A stretch of 51,964 bases of DNA from Bacillota bacterium (GCA_023451115.1 JAEXFV010000117.1:1-51964), one strand, 5' to 3'. Shown: positions 25,543 to 34,458, counted from the first letter of the stretch. The notes: a model not told the origin generated them from the sequence alone. Translations and numbers: made by a program.

Positions 25543-26906
25543 TGGATTTGCCCTGACGGGTGGCGGTGCACATACTGGCCCTTGCCAGGCGCCACCACCG
25601 TGCCGTTTTGTACCACATGCTGTCCTCTGAGCAGCACATCCCTGGCGTAGCCCTGCACTGGGAATCCTTCAAATGGGGTATTGTCGCAATGATGGGCTAA
25701 GGTCTTATGGGAAAGAACCTCTTGATGATCCGGGTCCCATATCACAATATCGGCATCTGCGCCTGGAACAATTGCGCCTTTTTCCGGCAGCATGCCGAAT
25801 AAGCTTGCCGCATTGGTGGAAAGAAGCTGGGCCATCTGCGGCAGGGTAATGCGGCCAGCCAGTACACCATAGGTGTAGATCAGCTGCGCACGGGTCTGAA
25901 CGCCTGCGCCCCCATTGGGGATCAGGGAAAAGTCGTCCTTGCCCAGGGCTTTGTCGGCCATGGTGAAGGGGCAGTGATCCGTGCCAATGGTTTGAATGGC
26001 GGCGCTTTGCAACCCTGCCCACAAGGCCTCGTTGTCTTCCTTCTTGCGCAGCGGCGGAGACATGACGAATTTCGCCCCATCCGGGTCCGCGTAACGGCTG
26101 TCATCCAATAATAAATATTGCGGGCAGGTCTCCAAATAGACCTGTTGGCCCCGTTTGCGGGCAAGCTCAGCCTCCAACAGCCCTTGCGCAGTGGATAGAT
26201 GTACGATATACGCCGGAGCCTTTGCCAACTCTGCCAGCCGCAAATAGCGGTTTACAGCTTCTGCTTCCATGGGACCGGGGCGGGAGGCCGGGTGCCCGGT
26301 AGGGTCAGTATGGCCCAATGCTTTCTGTTCCTCAATCATAGCCAACAGCAAATCCCAGTTTTCACAATGCATGCCGATCAAACAGCCTTTGTCCCGGGTA
26401 TACTTCAGGGCGCGGTAGATGGCCCCGTCATCCATTTTCAGCCCGTCATATACCATGTACATTTTATAGGAAGTGACCCCTTGTTCCGTCATGCGTGGGA
26501 TTTCAGCGGCAACGTCGGCATCCCAACGGGCAATGGCCATGTGAAAGCCGTAATCACAGGAACTGCCCTGGGCTTTTTTATGCCATTGCTCCAAGGCGGT
26601 CTGCAGGGTACCGTCACGCTGTTGGGTAGCAAAATCCAGTACTGTGGTAGTGCCGCCTAACAAGGCTGCTTTGGTGCCTGTAACAAAATCGTCAGCGGCG
26701 GTGGCGGTGGCAAGCTCCAGGTCAAAATGGGTGTGGGTGTCGATAAACCCAGGAAAAACCAGGCAGCCGCCTGCGTCGAGAACAGTAGCGCCATCACACT
26801 TGAGGCCCGGGCTTACGGCTGCAATTTTTCCCTGCCGCACCAGCACATCCGCCTGCCATACTCCGTTGGGGAGCACCACTTGGCCGTTTTTAATTAGCAT
26901 GCACAT
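25539..26906 (-). CDS. hydA: Dihydropyrimidinase / hydantoinase-like amidohydrolase
   Basis: A 455-residue cyclic-amide hydrolase. PGFIDTHTHFDLELATATAADDF (about 53-75) contains the HxH metal pair. SYKMYMVYDG (about 145-154) carries the lysine that is carboxylated in dihydropyrimidinases, and GMHCENWD, IVHLSTAQG and GTDHCPF provide the other ligands and the catalytic Asp. Related HyuA proteins occur in anaerobic purine-degradation clusters where they act on ring-opened purine products; here the adjacent genes favour that over pyrimidine catabolism, but substrate is inferred. ATG 26906 has GGGAGGG upstream. First gene of the operon, behind a purine riboswitch. Confidence 0.87.
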   Translation of the reverse strand: MCMLIKNGQVVLPNGVWQADVLVRQGKIAAVSPGLKCDGATVLDAGGCLVFPGFIDTHTHFDLELATATAADDFVTGTKAALLGGTTTVLDFATQQRDGTLQTALEQWHKKAQGSSCDYGFHMAIARWDADVAAEIPRMTEQGVTSYKMYMVYDGLKMDDGAIYRALKYTRDKGCLIGMHCENWDLLLAMIEEQKALGHTDPTGHPASRPGPMEAEAVNRYLRLAELAKAPAYIVHLSTAQGLLEAELARKRGQQVYLETCPQYLLLDDSRYADPDGAKFVMSPPLRKKEDNEALWAGLQSAAIQTIGTDHCPFTMADKALGKDDFSLIPNGGAGVQTRAQLIYTYGVLAGRITLPQMAQLLSTNAASLFGMLPEKGAIVPGADADIVIWDPDHQEVLSHKTLAHHCDNTPFEGFPVQGYARDVLLRGQHVVQNGTVVAPGKGQYVHRHPSGQIQ

Positions 26907-26967
26907 ACGATTTCCCTCCCTAATTAAACAATGATATCGATCGTTTGATACAATGGAAATCTAAAAC

Positions 26968-27000
26968 AAAAAAAGCACCCAACCGCAGGGAAACACGCTT
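26968..27000 (-). terminator. Terminator in the hydA leader
   Basis: On the minus strand AAGC..CCC / GGG.GCTT stems are followed by seven T residues. An alternative GCAGGAA/TTTCCCTGC hairpin (about 26984-27005) uses part of the same bases and could act as antiterminator. This is the likely expression platform of the purine riboswitch; which state the ligand favours cannot be read safely. Confidence 0.55.
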
Positions 27001-27010
27001 CCTGCAGAGG

Positions 27011-27091
27011 GGCCCTCATAGCGGAACATATGTATTGCGGCTGTTCCGTAGAAACATTTGCGCCATCAAAAGCAAATCTATATGAGAGGCC
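27011..27091 (-). promoter_or_regulatory. Purine riboswitch (guanine-type, C74)
   Basis: On the minus strand the order CTCATATAG ... ATGG ... GTTTCTAC ... GCTATGAG is that of purine riboswitches. P1 pairs GGCC-U-CTCA with TGAGGGCC (one bulged U), P2 pairs ATTTGC with GCAAAT, P3 pairs GGAACA with TGTTCC. The specificity base before UAUG is C, as in guanine/hypoxanthine/xanthine binders, not U as in adenine binders. The P3 loop is long (13 bases) and the base corresponding to A73 is G, facing C53. It precedes hydA-mocA-guaD. Confidence 0.85.
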
Positions 27092-27117
27092 ATCGCCGAC
27101 AAAAAAAATTTAAAAAA

Positions 27118-27146
27118 TTTATTCCGTACATTCTTTGTATTGTCAG
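27118..27146 (-). promoter_or_regulatory. Possible hydA-operon promoter
   Basis: On the minus strand CTGACA (27141-27146), 17-base spacer, AATAAA (27118-27123). Transcription would begin about 20 bases before the purine riboswitch. Confidence 0.5.
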
Positions 27147-27166
27147 CAACAAACATTCATTCTTTT

Positions 27167-27181
27167 ATGATAGTTTATCAT
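27167..27181. promoter_or_regulatory. 15-base palindrome, possible operator
   Basis: ATGATA-GTT-TATCAT lies between the divergent hydA and ade promoters, about 20 bases upstream of the hydA -35. It could be a regulator site; on the plus strand it is followed by CCTTTTTTTT, so a terminator-like hairpin is the alternative. Confidence 0.4.
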
Positions 27182-27264
27182 CCTTTTTTTTAGATTACAA
27201 TAGCCCCACCGTATTTTCTCGGCATACTGGAGATTTCCCCTCTTTTCAGAGACTTTGTACGCCC

Positions 27265-27292
27265 TTGCCGAATTTGTTTATTCTGCTATACT
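27265..27292 (+). promoter_or_regulatory. ade-xdhABC promoter
   Basis: TTGCCG (27265-27270), 16-base spacer, TATACT (27287-27292), 24 bases before the ade start. Confidence 0.6.
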
Positions 27293-27316
27293 ACAAAAAA
27301 GGCAGGTGTTGAAGCG

Positions 27317-29011
27317 ATGCATTCTGAAAAACTGGCCCACCTGATTACCAGCGCTATGGAGCGCCGGCCGACATTAGCGCTGAAAAATGCGCGCATTGTC
27401 AATGTGTTTTCTCAGGAAGTGATCCAAGGAGATATTGCCATTTGTGATGACACCCTCATCGGCATTGGAAGCTATCACGCCCCCAGGGAGATCGATTTAA
27501 AAGGCGCTTATGTTTGCCCTGGATTTATCGACGCACATGTCCATATAGAGAGCACCATGGCCCATCCTGCCCGGTTTGCCCAGGCAGTATTGCCTCACGG
27601 CACTACCACAGTGGTGGCGGATCCCCATGAACTGGCTAACGTGTGCGGAATACCGGGCATTCAATATCTTCTTGAGCAAACAGAAGGGTTACCGCTTCAA
27701 GTCTATATGATGGCGCCTTCCTGCGTTCCCTGCACCGGATTTGAAAGCAGCGGAGCAACATTGCTCGCAAAGGATCTGAAATCGCTTCTGTCTCACCCCA
27801 GGGTATTGGGGTTGGGAGAGGTGATGGACTACACGGCGGTCAGTCAGGCAGAGCCAAACATGCTGGATAAGTTATCGCTTTTTGCCGGGCGGCCCATTGA
27901 TGGCCATGCGCCTCTGGTAAGTGGGGACGCCCTGAACGCCTATTGCATTGCCGGCCCGATGACCGACCACGAGTGCTCCAATTACGAGGAGATTTTGGAA
28001 AAGCTGCGCTGTGGCTTGCGTATTCAGCTACGCATGGGTTCCGCAGCCCATGGAATTGAATCCATTTTCCGCCGTATTGCATGGGAGGAATTGCCTACGG
28101 ATCGCATGATGTTCTGTACGGATGACAAACATCTGGAGGACACCCGGCGGGATGGGCATATCAATTACATCCTGCGCAGGGCAGTGGCGGCGGGAATCGG
28201 ACCGATCCAGGCCATCCGCATGGCCACATTGAACCCTGCCCAGGCTTATGGCCTGCGGGACCGGGGCGCAATTGCTCCAGGTTGCCGGGCGGATCTTGTG
28301 GTATTGCCCAATCTGCGGGAATTCAAACCGGAAATGGTTTTTGTAGCTGGGCAGCCTTATGAGGATTGCTCGTTATCCATAGAAAAAGTAACAGGAAATA
28401 TGGCGTCCTCCGTGCGGCTTGCCCCCAGAACCCCAGGTTGTCTTGATTTGCAGGCCAAAGGCGTTATGCCGGTGATTGAGCTTGTCCCTGCCCAACTGGT
28501 CACCAAGCTGGCCTATAGGGAGGTGCCGGTGGATGCTCAGGGAAATTTTCAACCGGGTTGGGGATTGAATAAGCTGGCGGTGCTGGAGCGGCACCATGCT
28601 ACTGGACGTATTGGGTTGGGGATTTTAAGCGGGTTGGGGATCCAACAGGGAGCGATTGCTTCTACGGTAGCCCATGATTCCCATAACCTAGTGGTGGCAG
28701 GGGATAACGACAGGGACATACGGTTGGCCATCGATGCTTTGGAAGGCTGTGGCGGCGGATATGTAGTGGTAAATCAAGGGCAAGTAAAGGCGTTGCTCCC
28801 TCTGCCCATTGGTGGGCTGATGACGGAGCTGCCGCTGGATGCGTTGCTTGCGGCGCAGCAATCCTTGCTGCAAGCCGCGGCAGAGCTGGAGGTATCCCAT
28901 GGATCCGACCCATTTATTACGTTATCGTTTTTAGCATTGCCAGTGATCCCTTATGTGCGCTTGACGGACTTGGGGGTATTCGATGTATTGCAGCAGCGGT
29001 TTATCCGCTGA
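27317..29011 (+). CDS. ade: Adenine deaminase
   Basis: A 564-residue amidohydrolase that deaminates adenine to hypoxanthine. GFIDAHVHIESTMAHPARFAQ (about 73-93) holds the HxH metal site; PHGTTTVVADPHELANVCG, GLGEVMDY, IDGHAPLVSG and CTDDKHLED (about 269-277) are hallmarks of the Ade family, as is the C-terminal SHNLVVAGD and MTELPL region. Length is typical. It heads the plus-strand arm of the purine island and is separated from xdhA by 21 bases. Confidence 0.96.
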   Translation: MHSEKLAHLITSAMERRPTLALKNARIVNVFSQEVIQGDIAICDDTLIGIGSYHAPREIDLKGAYVCPGFIDAHVHIESTMAHPARFAQAVLPHGTTTVVADPHELANVCGIPGIQYLLEQTEGLPLQVYMMAPSCVPCTGFESSGATLLAKDLKSLLSHPRVLGLGEVMDYTAVSQAEPNMLDKLSLFAGRPIDGHAPLVSGDALNAYCIAGPMTDHECSNYEEILEKLRCGLRIQLRMGSAAHGIESIFRRIAWEELPTDRMMFCTDDKHLEDTRRDGHINYILRRAVAAGIGPIQAIRMATLNPAQAYGLRDRGAIAPGCRADLVVLPNLREFKPEMVFVAGQPYEDCSLSIEKVTGNMASSVRLAPRTPGCLDLQAKGVMPVIELVPAQLVTKLAYREVPVDAQGNFQPGWGLNKLAVLERHHATGRIGLGILSGLGIQQGAIASTVAHDSHNLVVAGDNDRDIRLAIDALEGCGGGYVVVNQGQVKALLPLPIGGLMTELPLDALLAAQQSLLQAAAELEVSHGSDPFITLSFLALPVIPYVRLTDLGVFDVLQQRFIR

Positions 29012-29032
29012 GTTTGGAAGGAGGATTGTCGT

Positions 29033-31330
29033 ATGGCGGTTGGAAAAAGCGTAAAACGTGTGGACGCTTATGATAAAGTCACAGGCCGCGCCCGGTATAC
29101 CGATGATTTTTATGAGCGCAACCCTTTGGTGGCAAAAGTGCTCCACAGCACCATTGCAAACGGCAGGGTAGTGAAGATGGACATTCAGGAGGCGCTCTGC
29201 ATACCAGGTGTGGTAAAAGTTGTCACCTGCTTTGACGTGCCGGATATTGCTTTCCCCACCGCAGGGCACCCTTGGAGTACAGACCCTGCCCACCAAGATG
29301 TGGCGGACCGCAAGCTGTTAAATGCCCGGGTTCGGCTCTACGGCGATGATATTGCCGCAGTAGTAGCGGAGAATGAAATCGCCGCGGCGCAAGCGCTGAA
29401 AAAGATTAAGGTGGAATATGAGGAATATCCGCCGCTGTTGAGCGTGGAAGCGGCTATGGCGCCCGGCGCAACACCGTTGCACCAGCGTTTCCCGGATAAT
29501 ATCCTGGCCCACAGCGGCGTTGAACAGGGGGACTATGAAAAGACCAAATCCCAGCCAGGGCTGATGCGGTTTGAAGGCTGGTATGAACCCCCTACTGTGC
29601 ATCACTGCCATATTGAACCGCCGATCTCTTATGCCTATATGGAAGGCGGGCGCATTGTGGTGGTATCCTCTACCCAAATTCCCCATATTGTGCGGCGGGT
29701 AGTGGGTCAGGCGCTTGGCATTCCATGGGGTAAGGTGCGCATTATCAAGCCCTATATAGGGGGCGGTTTCGGCAACAAACAGGATGCGTTGTACGAGCCT
29801 CTTAACGCCTATTTGACCACTCTGGTGGGCGGGCGATGCGTCAAGCTGGAGCTAAGTCGGGAGGAAACCTTCGTATCCACCCGGGTGCGCCACGCGATTC
29901 AATACCATTTGGTGTCCTATGTGCAGCCGGATGGCAAACTGGTGGCGCGTAAAATGGAGGCTTGGAGCAACCAGGGTGCTTATGCCTCCCATGGCCATGG
30001 CATTGTAGCCAAGGGGATCACCGGGTTTAAACAGCTTTATCCTTATGCAGAAGCGATTAAGGCTGACGCTTGGACGGTGTTTACCAATATGCCTGCTTCC
30101 GGTGCCATGCGTGGGTATGGTATCCCCCAGGCCATGTTTGCTGTAGAAAGCCATACGGAGGATATTGCAAAGGGCCTGGGGATAGACTCGGTGGAATTCC
30201 GGCGTATGAATATGATGCGCAAGGGGTTTTATGAAGATTTCTCAAAAAACGAGTGCTATGAAGACAGCCTGGAGCAATGCATACAAAAGGGCAAAGAATA
30301 TATTCATTGGGACGAAAAAGTAGCCCGCTATAGCAACCAGACTGGCCCCATCCGGCGGGGAGTAGGCATGGCTATTTTCTGGTATAATACGGCGGTGTGG
30401 CCGATTTCCCTGGAAGCCAGCACGTGCCGCATGGTATTGAACCAGGATGGATCTGTGCAGGTGCAGATGCCGGAAACGGAAATCGGCCAGGGCGCGGATA
30501 CAGCCTTTGCCCAGATGACAGCCCAGGTGCTGTCTATCCCCCTGGAGGATGTGCACATGATATCCACGCAAGATACGGATATCACTCCCTTTGGCACTGG
30601 CGCTTATGCATCCAGGCAAACCTATATTGGAGGCTTTGCCATTCGGCAGACCGGGGAGTTGTTGAAGGGGAAAATTTTATCCTATGCACACGAACTGTAC
30701 CGAATCCCCCAATGCAACCTGGATTTGCAGGACGGCTGCATCGTCAACACCAGCAGCGGGCGCAAACTGGGCACGTTGGCAGAGGTTGCAACTGAGTCGT
30801 TGTATAGCCTTACCCATGCACAGCATATTACCGCGGAAAGCACGTATCAGTGTAAGACCAACGCATTGTCTTTGGGATGTTCTTTTGCTGAGGTAGAGGT
30901 GGATATCCCATTAGGTAAGGTAAAAGTGCTGGATATCATCAACGTTCACGACTGTGGTAAGCTCATCAATCCCCAGTTGGCTGCGGCCCAGGTGCATGGT
31001 GGTATGAGCATGGCTTTGGGCTTTGGTTTGAGCGAGCAGCTGCTTTTTGATGAAAAAACCGGCAGACCTTTAAACAATAACCTGTTGGATTATAAGATCC
31101 CTACTATGATGGATCAGCCGGACTTCCAGGCGGATTTTGTAGAAAATGCGGAACCTACCAGCGCTTTTGGCACCAAGGCTTTGGGCGAGCCTCCGGCGGT
31201 ACCCGGTGCGCCTGCCATCCGCAACGCTGTGCTTCACGCCACGGGGGTAGCATTTAACACCGCGCCGTTGACGCCCCAGCGTTTGGTAGAAGGGTTTGTG
31301 CAGGCGGGGTTGCTCCCCAAACGTTCATAA
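29033..31330 (+). CDS. xdhA: Xanthine dehydrogenase, molybdenum-binding subunit
   Basis: A 765-residue large subunit of a three-polypeptide xanthine dehydrogenase. KSVKRVDAYDKVTGRARYTDDF is the usual opening; YIGGGFGNKQD (about 242-252), NMPASGAMRGYGIPQ (about 352-366), ETEIGQGADTAF and the C-terminal FGTKALGEPPAVPG (with the catalytic Glu) bind the molybdopterin cofactor. It oxidises hypoxanthine and/or xanthine in the cytoplasm. Shine-Dalgarno GGAAGGAGG precedes the ATG. No in-frame TGA is present in it; any selenium would be a labile cofactor, not selenocysteine. Confidence 0.95.
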   Translation: MAVGKSVKRVDAYDKVTGRARYTDDFYERNPLVAKVLHSTIANGRVVKMDIQEALCIPGVVKVVTCFDVPDIAFPTAGHPWSTDPAHQDVADRKLLNARVRLYGDDIAAVVAENEIAAAQALKKIKVEYEEYPPLLSVEAAMAPGATPLHQRFPDNILAHSGVEQGDYEKTKSQPGLMRFEGWYEPPTVHHCHIEPPISYAYMEGGRIVVVSSTQIPHIVRRVVGQALGIPWGKVRIIKPYIGGGFGNKQDALYEPLNAYLTTLVGGRCVKLELSREETFVSTRVRHAIQYHLVSYVQPDGKLVARKMEAWSNQGAYASHGHGIVAKGITGFKQLYPYAEAIKADAWTVFTNMPASGAMRGYGIPQAMFAVESHTEDIAKGLGIDSVEFRRMNMMRKGFYEDFSKNECYEDSLEQCIQKGKEYIHWDEKVARYSNQTGPIRRGVGMAIFWYNTAVWPISLEASTCRMVLNQDGSVQVQMPETEIGQGADTAFAQMTAQVLSIPLEDVHMISTQDTDITPFGTGAYASRQTYIGGFAIRQTGELLKGKILSYAHELYRIPQCNLDLQDGCIVNTSSGRKLGTLAEVATESLYSLTHAQHITAESTYQCKTNALSLGCSFAEVEVDIPLGKVKVLDIINVHDCGKLINPQLAAAQVHGGMSMALGFGLSEQLLFDEKTGRPLNNNLLDYKIPTMMDQPDFQADFVENAEPTSAFGTKALGEPPAVPGAPAIRNAVLHATGVAFNTAPLTPQRLVEGFVQAGLLPKRS

Positions 31331-31415
31331 AGAAGGCAGGCTGTGGGCATGCCGCATGGAACTTTGCTGAAATCCCCGAGATCCATTGGATTTGGGGGGA
31401 AGGAGGATTTGGCCT

Positions 31416-32297
31416 ATGTATGATATTCAGGCACTGTATGAGGCAACATCGGTGGCAAATGCAATCGAGCTATTGTGCGCCCATCCCGAAGCGTTGATTA
31501 TTGCCGGCGGCAGCGACATTTTAATTAAGCTGCGGGAAGGAAAGCTGGCGGGGTGCTCGCTGGTAAGTATTTTCAAGTTAGATGAACTGCGAGGGGTAGA
31601 GATGGAGCCGGATGGCACGTTGAAAATTTTGCCGTTGACCAGCTTTTCCCACATTACCAGGCATCCGCTCATTCAAAAACATGTCCCGGTTCTGGGCGAG
31701 GCGGTGGATCAGGTAGGCGGCCCTCAAATCCGCAACATCGGCACCATTGGCGGAAATATCTCCAATGGTGTCACCAGCGCTGATTCTGCGTCTACCTTGT
31801 TTGCCCTGGATGCGCAGGTGGAAATTACCGGCCCAAAAGGCGTGCGGAATTTGCCTATCCCGGACTTTTATCAGGGCCCGGGCCGTGTGGATCTGCAGCC
31901 AGGAGAACTGGTCACTGCCATCCGCATTCAAAAAGAGAGTTATGAAAACTGCTATGGCCATTATATCAAGTATGCCATGCGAAATGCTATGGACATTGCC
32001 ACTACCGGCTGCTCCTGCAACGTGGTGCTAAGCCAGGATAAGGCAACCATTCAACGCCTGCGGCTGGCCTTTGGCGTAGCAGGGCCTGTGCCGATGCGCT
32101 GCCATGAGGCAGAGGCCGCCGTGCAAGGCGCGCCGGTTTGCGAAAGCACGCTAGAGTTGCTTGCCCAGCAAGCCCTGAAAGAAGTGAAGCCGCGTACCAG
32201 CTGGCGGGCCAGCAAGGAATTCCGCTTGCAGCTGGTGGAGGAACTTTCCAAACGGGCGGCCAGGGAATGTATTCAGCTTGCGGGAGGTGCGCTATGA
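31416..32297 (+). CDS. xdhB: Xanthine dehydrogenase, FAD-binding subunit
   Basis: A 293-residue FAD subunit. IIAGGSDILIKLREGKL (about 29-45) and IRNIGTIGGNISNGVTSADS (about 106-125) are the FAD pyrophosphate motifs of the CO-dehydrogenase-M/XDH family, and the C-terminal half is the CODH_M_C-like domain. The ATG at 31416 follows AAGGAGG; a longer frame to TTG 31386 would translate that site. Its stop overlaps the xdhC start (ATGA). Confidence 0.94.
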   Translation: MYDIQALYEATSVANAIELLCAHPEALIIAGGSDILIKLREGKLAGCSLVSIFKLDELRGVEMEPDGTLKILPLTSFSHITRHPLIQKHVPVLGEAVDQVGGPQIRNIGTIGGNISNGVTSADSASTLFALDAQVEITGPKGVRNLPIPDFYQGPGRVDLQPGELVTAIRIQKESYENCYGHYIKYAMRNAMDIATTGCSCNVVLSQDKATIQRLRLAFGVAGPVPMRCHEAEAAVQGAPVCESTLELLAQQALKEVKPRTSWRASKEFRLQLVEELSKRAARECIQLAGGAL

Positions 32298-32770
32298 TGG
32301 AGCAAAAACTGGTTTGCTGCACGATCAATGGGAAACCATGCGAAAAATATGTGGATGTACGGGCTTCTTTGTGGGATATGCTTCACAACGATTACCAACT
32401 TACCAGCGTGAAAAAGGGTTGCGAGGTGGGAGAGTGCGGCGCGTGCACCGTGCTGATTGATGGGGAAACTTTTAACGCCTGCATTTACCTTGCAGTATGG
32501 GCGGACGGGAAAAACATCCGTACAACAGAAGGCTTGGCGCCGGAAGGGGAGCTGGCCCCCATCCAAAAAGCGTTTATTGGAGAAGCGGCAGTGCAGTGTG
32601 GCTTTTGCACGCCGGGTTTTCTGATGAGCGCTACGGAAATTCTGGAGAGCGGACAGCAGTATACCCGCGAGCAGCTTAGAAAGCAGCTTTCCGGCCACCT
32701 TTGCCGCTGTACCGGATATGAGAATATCCTCAACGCCGTAGAAAAAACCATGAAGGGCGAGTACCGGTAA
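32294..32770 (+). CDS. xdhC: Xanthine dehydrogenase, iron-sulfur subunit
   Basis: A 158-residue two-[2Fe-2S] electron-transfer subunit. GCEVGECGACTVLIDG (about 42-57) binds the plant-ferredoxin-type cluster and CGFCTPGFLMSATEIL ... LCRCTGYENI binds the second. The symbol follows E. coli usage, where xdhC is the iron-sulfur subunit rather than the XdhC/CoxI maturation factor. GGGAGG precedes the overlapping ATG at 32294. Last gene of the ade-xdhABC unit. Confidence 0.95.
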   Translation: MMEQKLVCCTINGKPCEKYVDVRASLWDMLHNDYQLTSVKKGCEVGECGACTVLIDGETFNACIYLAVWADGKNIRTTEGLAPEGELAPIQKAFIGEAAVQCGFCTPGFLMSATEILESGQQYTREQLRKQLSGHLCRCTGYENILNAVEKTMKGEYR

Positions 32771-32874
32771 CAAAGAAATTTGAAAAAGGCAGGGGATAAT
32801 ATTTTTCCCCAAGATGTCGGGTATAGGATTTTGCAAAATCTTTTAAAACCACTGGTTTTCAAGTGGATTGCCGA

Positions 32875-32908
32875 AAAGAACGGCTGAAAGAGGCCGTTCT
32901 TTTTTATT
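32875..32908 (+). terminator. Terminator of the ade-xdhABC operon
   Basis: AAAGAACGGC pairs with GCCGTTCTTT around an 8-base loop followed by TTTTATT, about 105 bases after xdhC. Nothing else is recognised in 32771-33003. Confidence 0.85.
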
Positions 32909-33003
32909 CGTTAATGGCAAAACAATAGTTGACTTATAGAATAAAATCCATCAAAATATGCAGTATTAAAAAATAGCTTGTGATACCTAAAAGGGGGAAC
33001 AGC

Positions 33004-34281
33004 ATGGCAACTTACGAAGCAATGGACGCTGGGCAGCGAAAGGCAGAATACCAGGCGCTGGAAAGTCAATTTGCCGCCTGCAAAGCCAAGGGACTTAAAC
33101 TGGATATGTCCAGAGGAAAGCCGGGCAAGGAACAGCTTGACATTGTCGCTGGGCTGCTTACGGTGCTAACCACCCCGGAAGATTGTATTGCCGACGGCAT
33201 GGACACCCGCAATTATGGCGCACTGGACGGTATTCCCAGCGCCAAACGGCTGTTTGCAGAGCTTTTGGGGGTGCAGCCTGAAGAGGTGTTTGTAGGCGGC
33301 AATGCCAGCCTGCAGCTGATGTACGACACCATTTCCAAAGCCTTTACCCATGGCCTGCTGCACAGCGAAACGCCGTGGGCTAAGCTGGAAAAGGTAAAAT
33401 TTCTGTGCCCTTCCCCAGGATATGACAGGCACTTCAAAGTGACTCAGTCTTTTGGCGTGGAGCTGATCACCATTCCCATGACGCCGCAAGGCCCGGATAT
33501 GGATGCGGTAGAGGCAGCGATCCAGGACCCTGCCGTGAAAGGCATGTGGTGTGTACCCAAATACTCCAATCCAGAGGGGATCATTTATTCCGATGCTACC
33601 ATTGCCCGCATTGCAGCCATGAAGCCTGCGGCCAAAGATTTTGCCCTCATGTGGGATAATGCTTATTGCGTCCATGAGTTTGATGGAGATTTTGTGCCAT
33701 TTGCCGATATCCTCACCCTGTGCAGGGAGGCTGGCAACCCGGACATGGTGTTTGAGTTCGCTTCCACCTCAAAAATTACCCTGCCTGGGGCGGGTGTGGC
33801 GGTGATGGCTGCCAGCGTGGACAACATCAACTATATGAAAAAGCTGATGGGAATACAGGTTATCTGCTTTGATAAGGTAAATCAGCTACGGCATGTGCGT
33901 TATTTACAGGATAAAGAGCACATCCTGACGCTGATGAAGCGGCACGCTCAAGTGTTAAAACCCAAGTTTGAAGCCGTGCTGCAGGAGTTGGACCAGGAAA
34001 TTGCACCCCTTGGTATTGCCAGGTGGAATAGGCCCAAAGGCGGGTATTTCATCAGTTTGGATACCTTGCCCGGCTGCGCCAAACGTACATTGGCGTTATG
34101 CAGGGAAGCGGGTGTCGTCATGACGGAAGCTGGCGCTACCTTCCCGTATGGATTGGATCCCCGGGATACCAATATCCGTATCGCGCCCAGCTTGCCCCCG
34201 GTAAGCGAATTGGTAGAGGCCATCCAGGTGTTCTGCATTTGTCTGAAGATGGCGGCCCTGGAAAAACTGGGGATGGAATAG
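33004..34281 (+). CDS. Class I/II aminotransferase, aspartate-aminotransferase-like
   Basis: A 425-residue PLP enzyme of fold type I, from the branch of bacterial aspartate aminotransferases related to the alanine-glyoxylate-like Pfam family. LDMSRGKPGKEQLD (about 29-42), NYGALDGIPSAKRLFAELLG, FVGGNASLQLMYDTIS, CPSPGYDRHF, VPKYSNPEG and the PLP lysine in FASTSKITLPGAGVAV (about residue 256) are all visible. ATG 33004 is preceded by AGGGGGAAC; the frame is open to 32980 without a site. It has its own upstream AT-rich region after the xdh terminator and is probably monocistronic. Confidence 0.88.
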   Translation: MATYEAMDAGQRKAEYQALESQFAACKAKGLKLDMSRGKPGKEQLDIVAGLLTVLTTPEDCIADGMDTRNYGALDGIPSAKRLFAELLGVQPEEVFVGGNASLQLMYDTISKAFTHGLLHSETPWAKLEKVKFLCPSPGYDRHFKVTQSFGVELITIPMTPQGPDMDAVEAAIQDPAVKGMWCVPKYSNPEGIIYSDATIARIAAMKPAAKDFALMWDNAYCVHEFDGDFVPFADILTLCREAGNPDMVFEFASTSKITLPGAGVAVMAASVDNINYMKKLMGIQVICFDKVNQLRHVRYLQDKEHILTLMKRHAQVLKPKFEAVLQELDQEIAPLGIARWNRPKGGYFISLDTLPGCAKRTLALCREAGVVMTEAGATFPYGLDPRDTNIRIAPSLPPVSELVEAIQVFCICLKMAALEKLGME

Positions 34282-34305
34282 AACACCCTGTAATTCGTTT
34301 TTATG

Positions 34306-34338
34306 AAGCGCCTCTGGTGATACAGGGGCGCATTTGCT
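34306..34338 (+). terminator. Weak terminator after the aminotransferase
   Basis: GCGCCTCTG pairs with CAGGGGCGC around a 6-base loop, followed by ATTTGCTTG. Confidence 0.5.
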
Positions 34339-34397
34339 TGTAAAGAAAAAATGTTTTCTTGCATTTGTTTTGTATATATGGTTCAATAAAATCCGTG

Positions 34398-34440
34398 AGC
34401 TTTTCCTGTTTCCGTAACCAAACAGGGAAAGCCATTTTTC
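34398..34440 (+). terminator. Hairpin/terminator in the YitT-like gene leader
   Basis: GCTTTTCCTGTTT pairs with AAACAGGGAAAGC around an 8-base loop, followed by CATTTTTC. A possible promoter (TTGTTT-16-TAAAAT, about 34367-34394) lies just before it, so it may be an attenuator for the next gene or a second terminator for the aminotransferase. Confidence 0.55.
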
Positions 34441-34458
34441 TCGTGAGGAGGATCATGC

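Noticed and set aside
27011..27091. Adenine-type purine riboswitch
   Set aside because: The specificity position before UAUG is C, not U, so guanine-class recognition is expected.
29033..32770. Selenocysteine in the xanthine dehydrogenase subunits
   Set aside because: No in-frame TGA occurs within xdhA, xdhB or xdhC.
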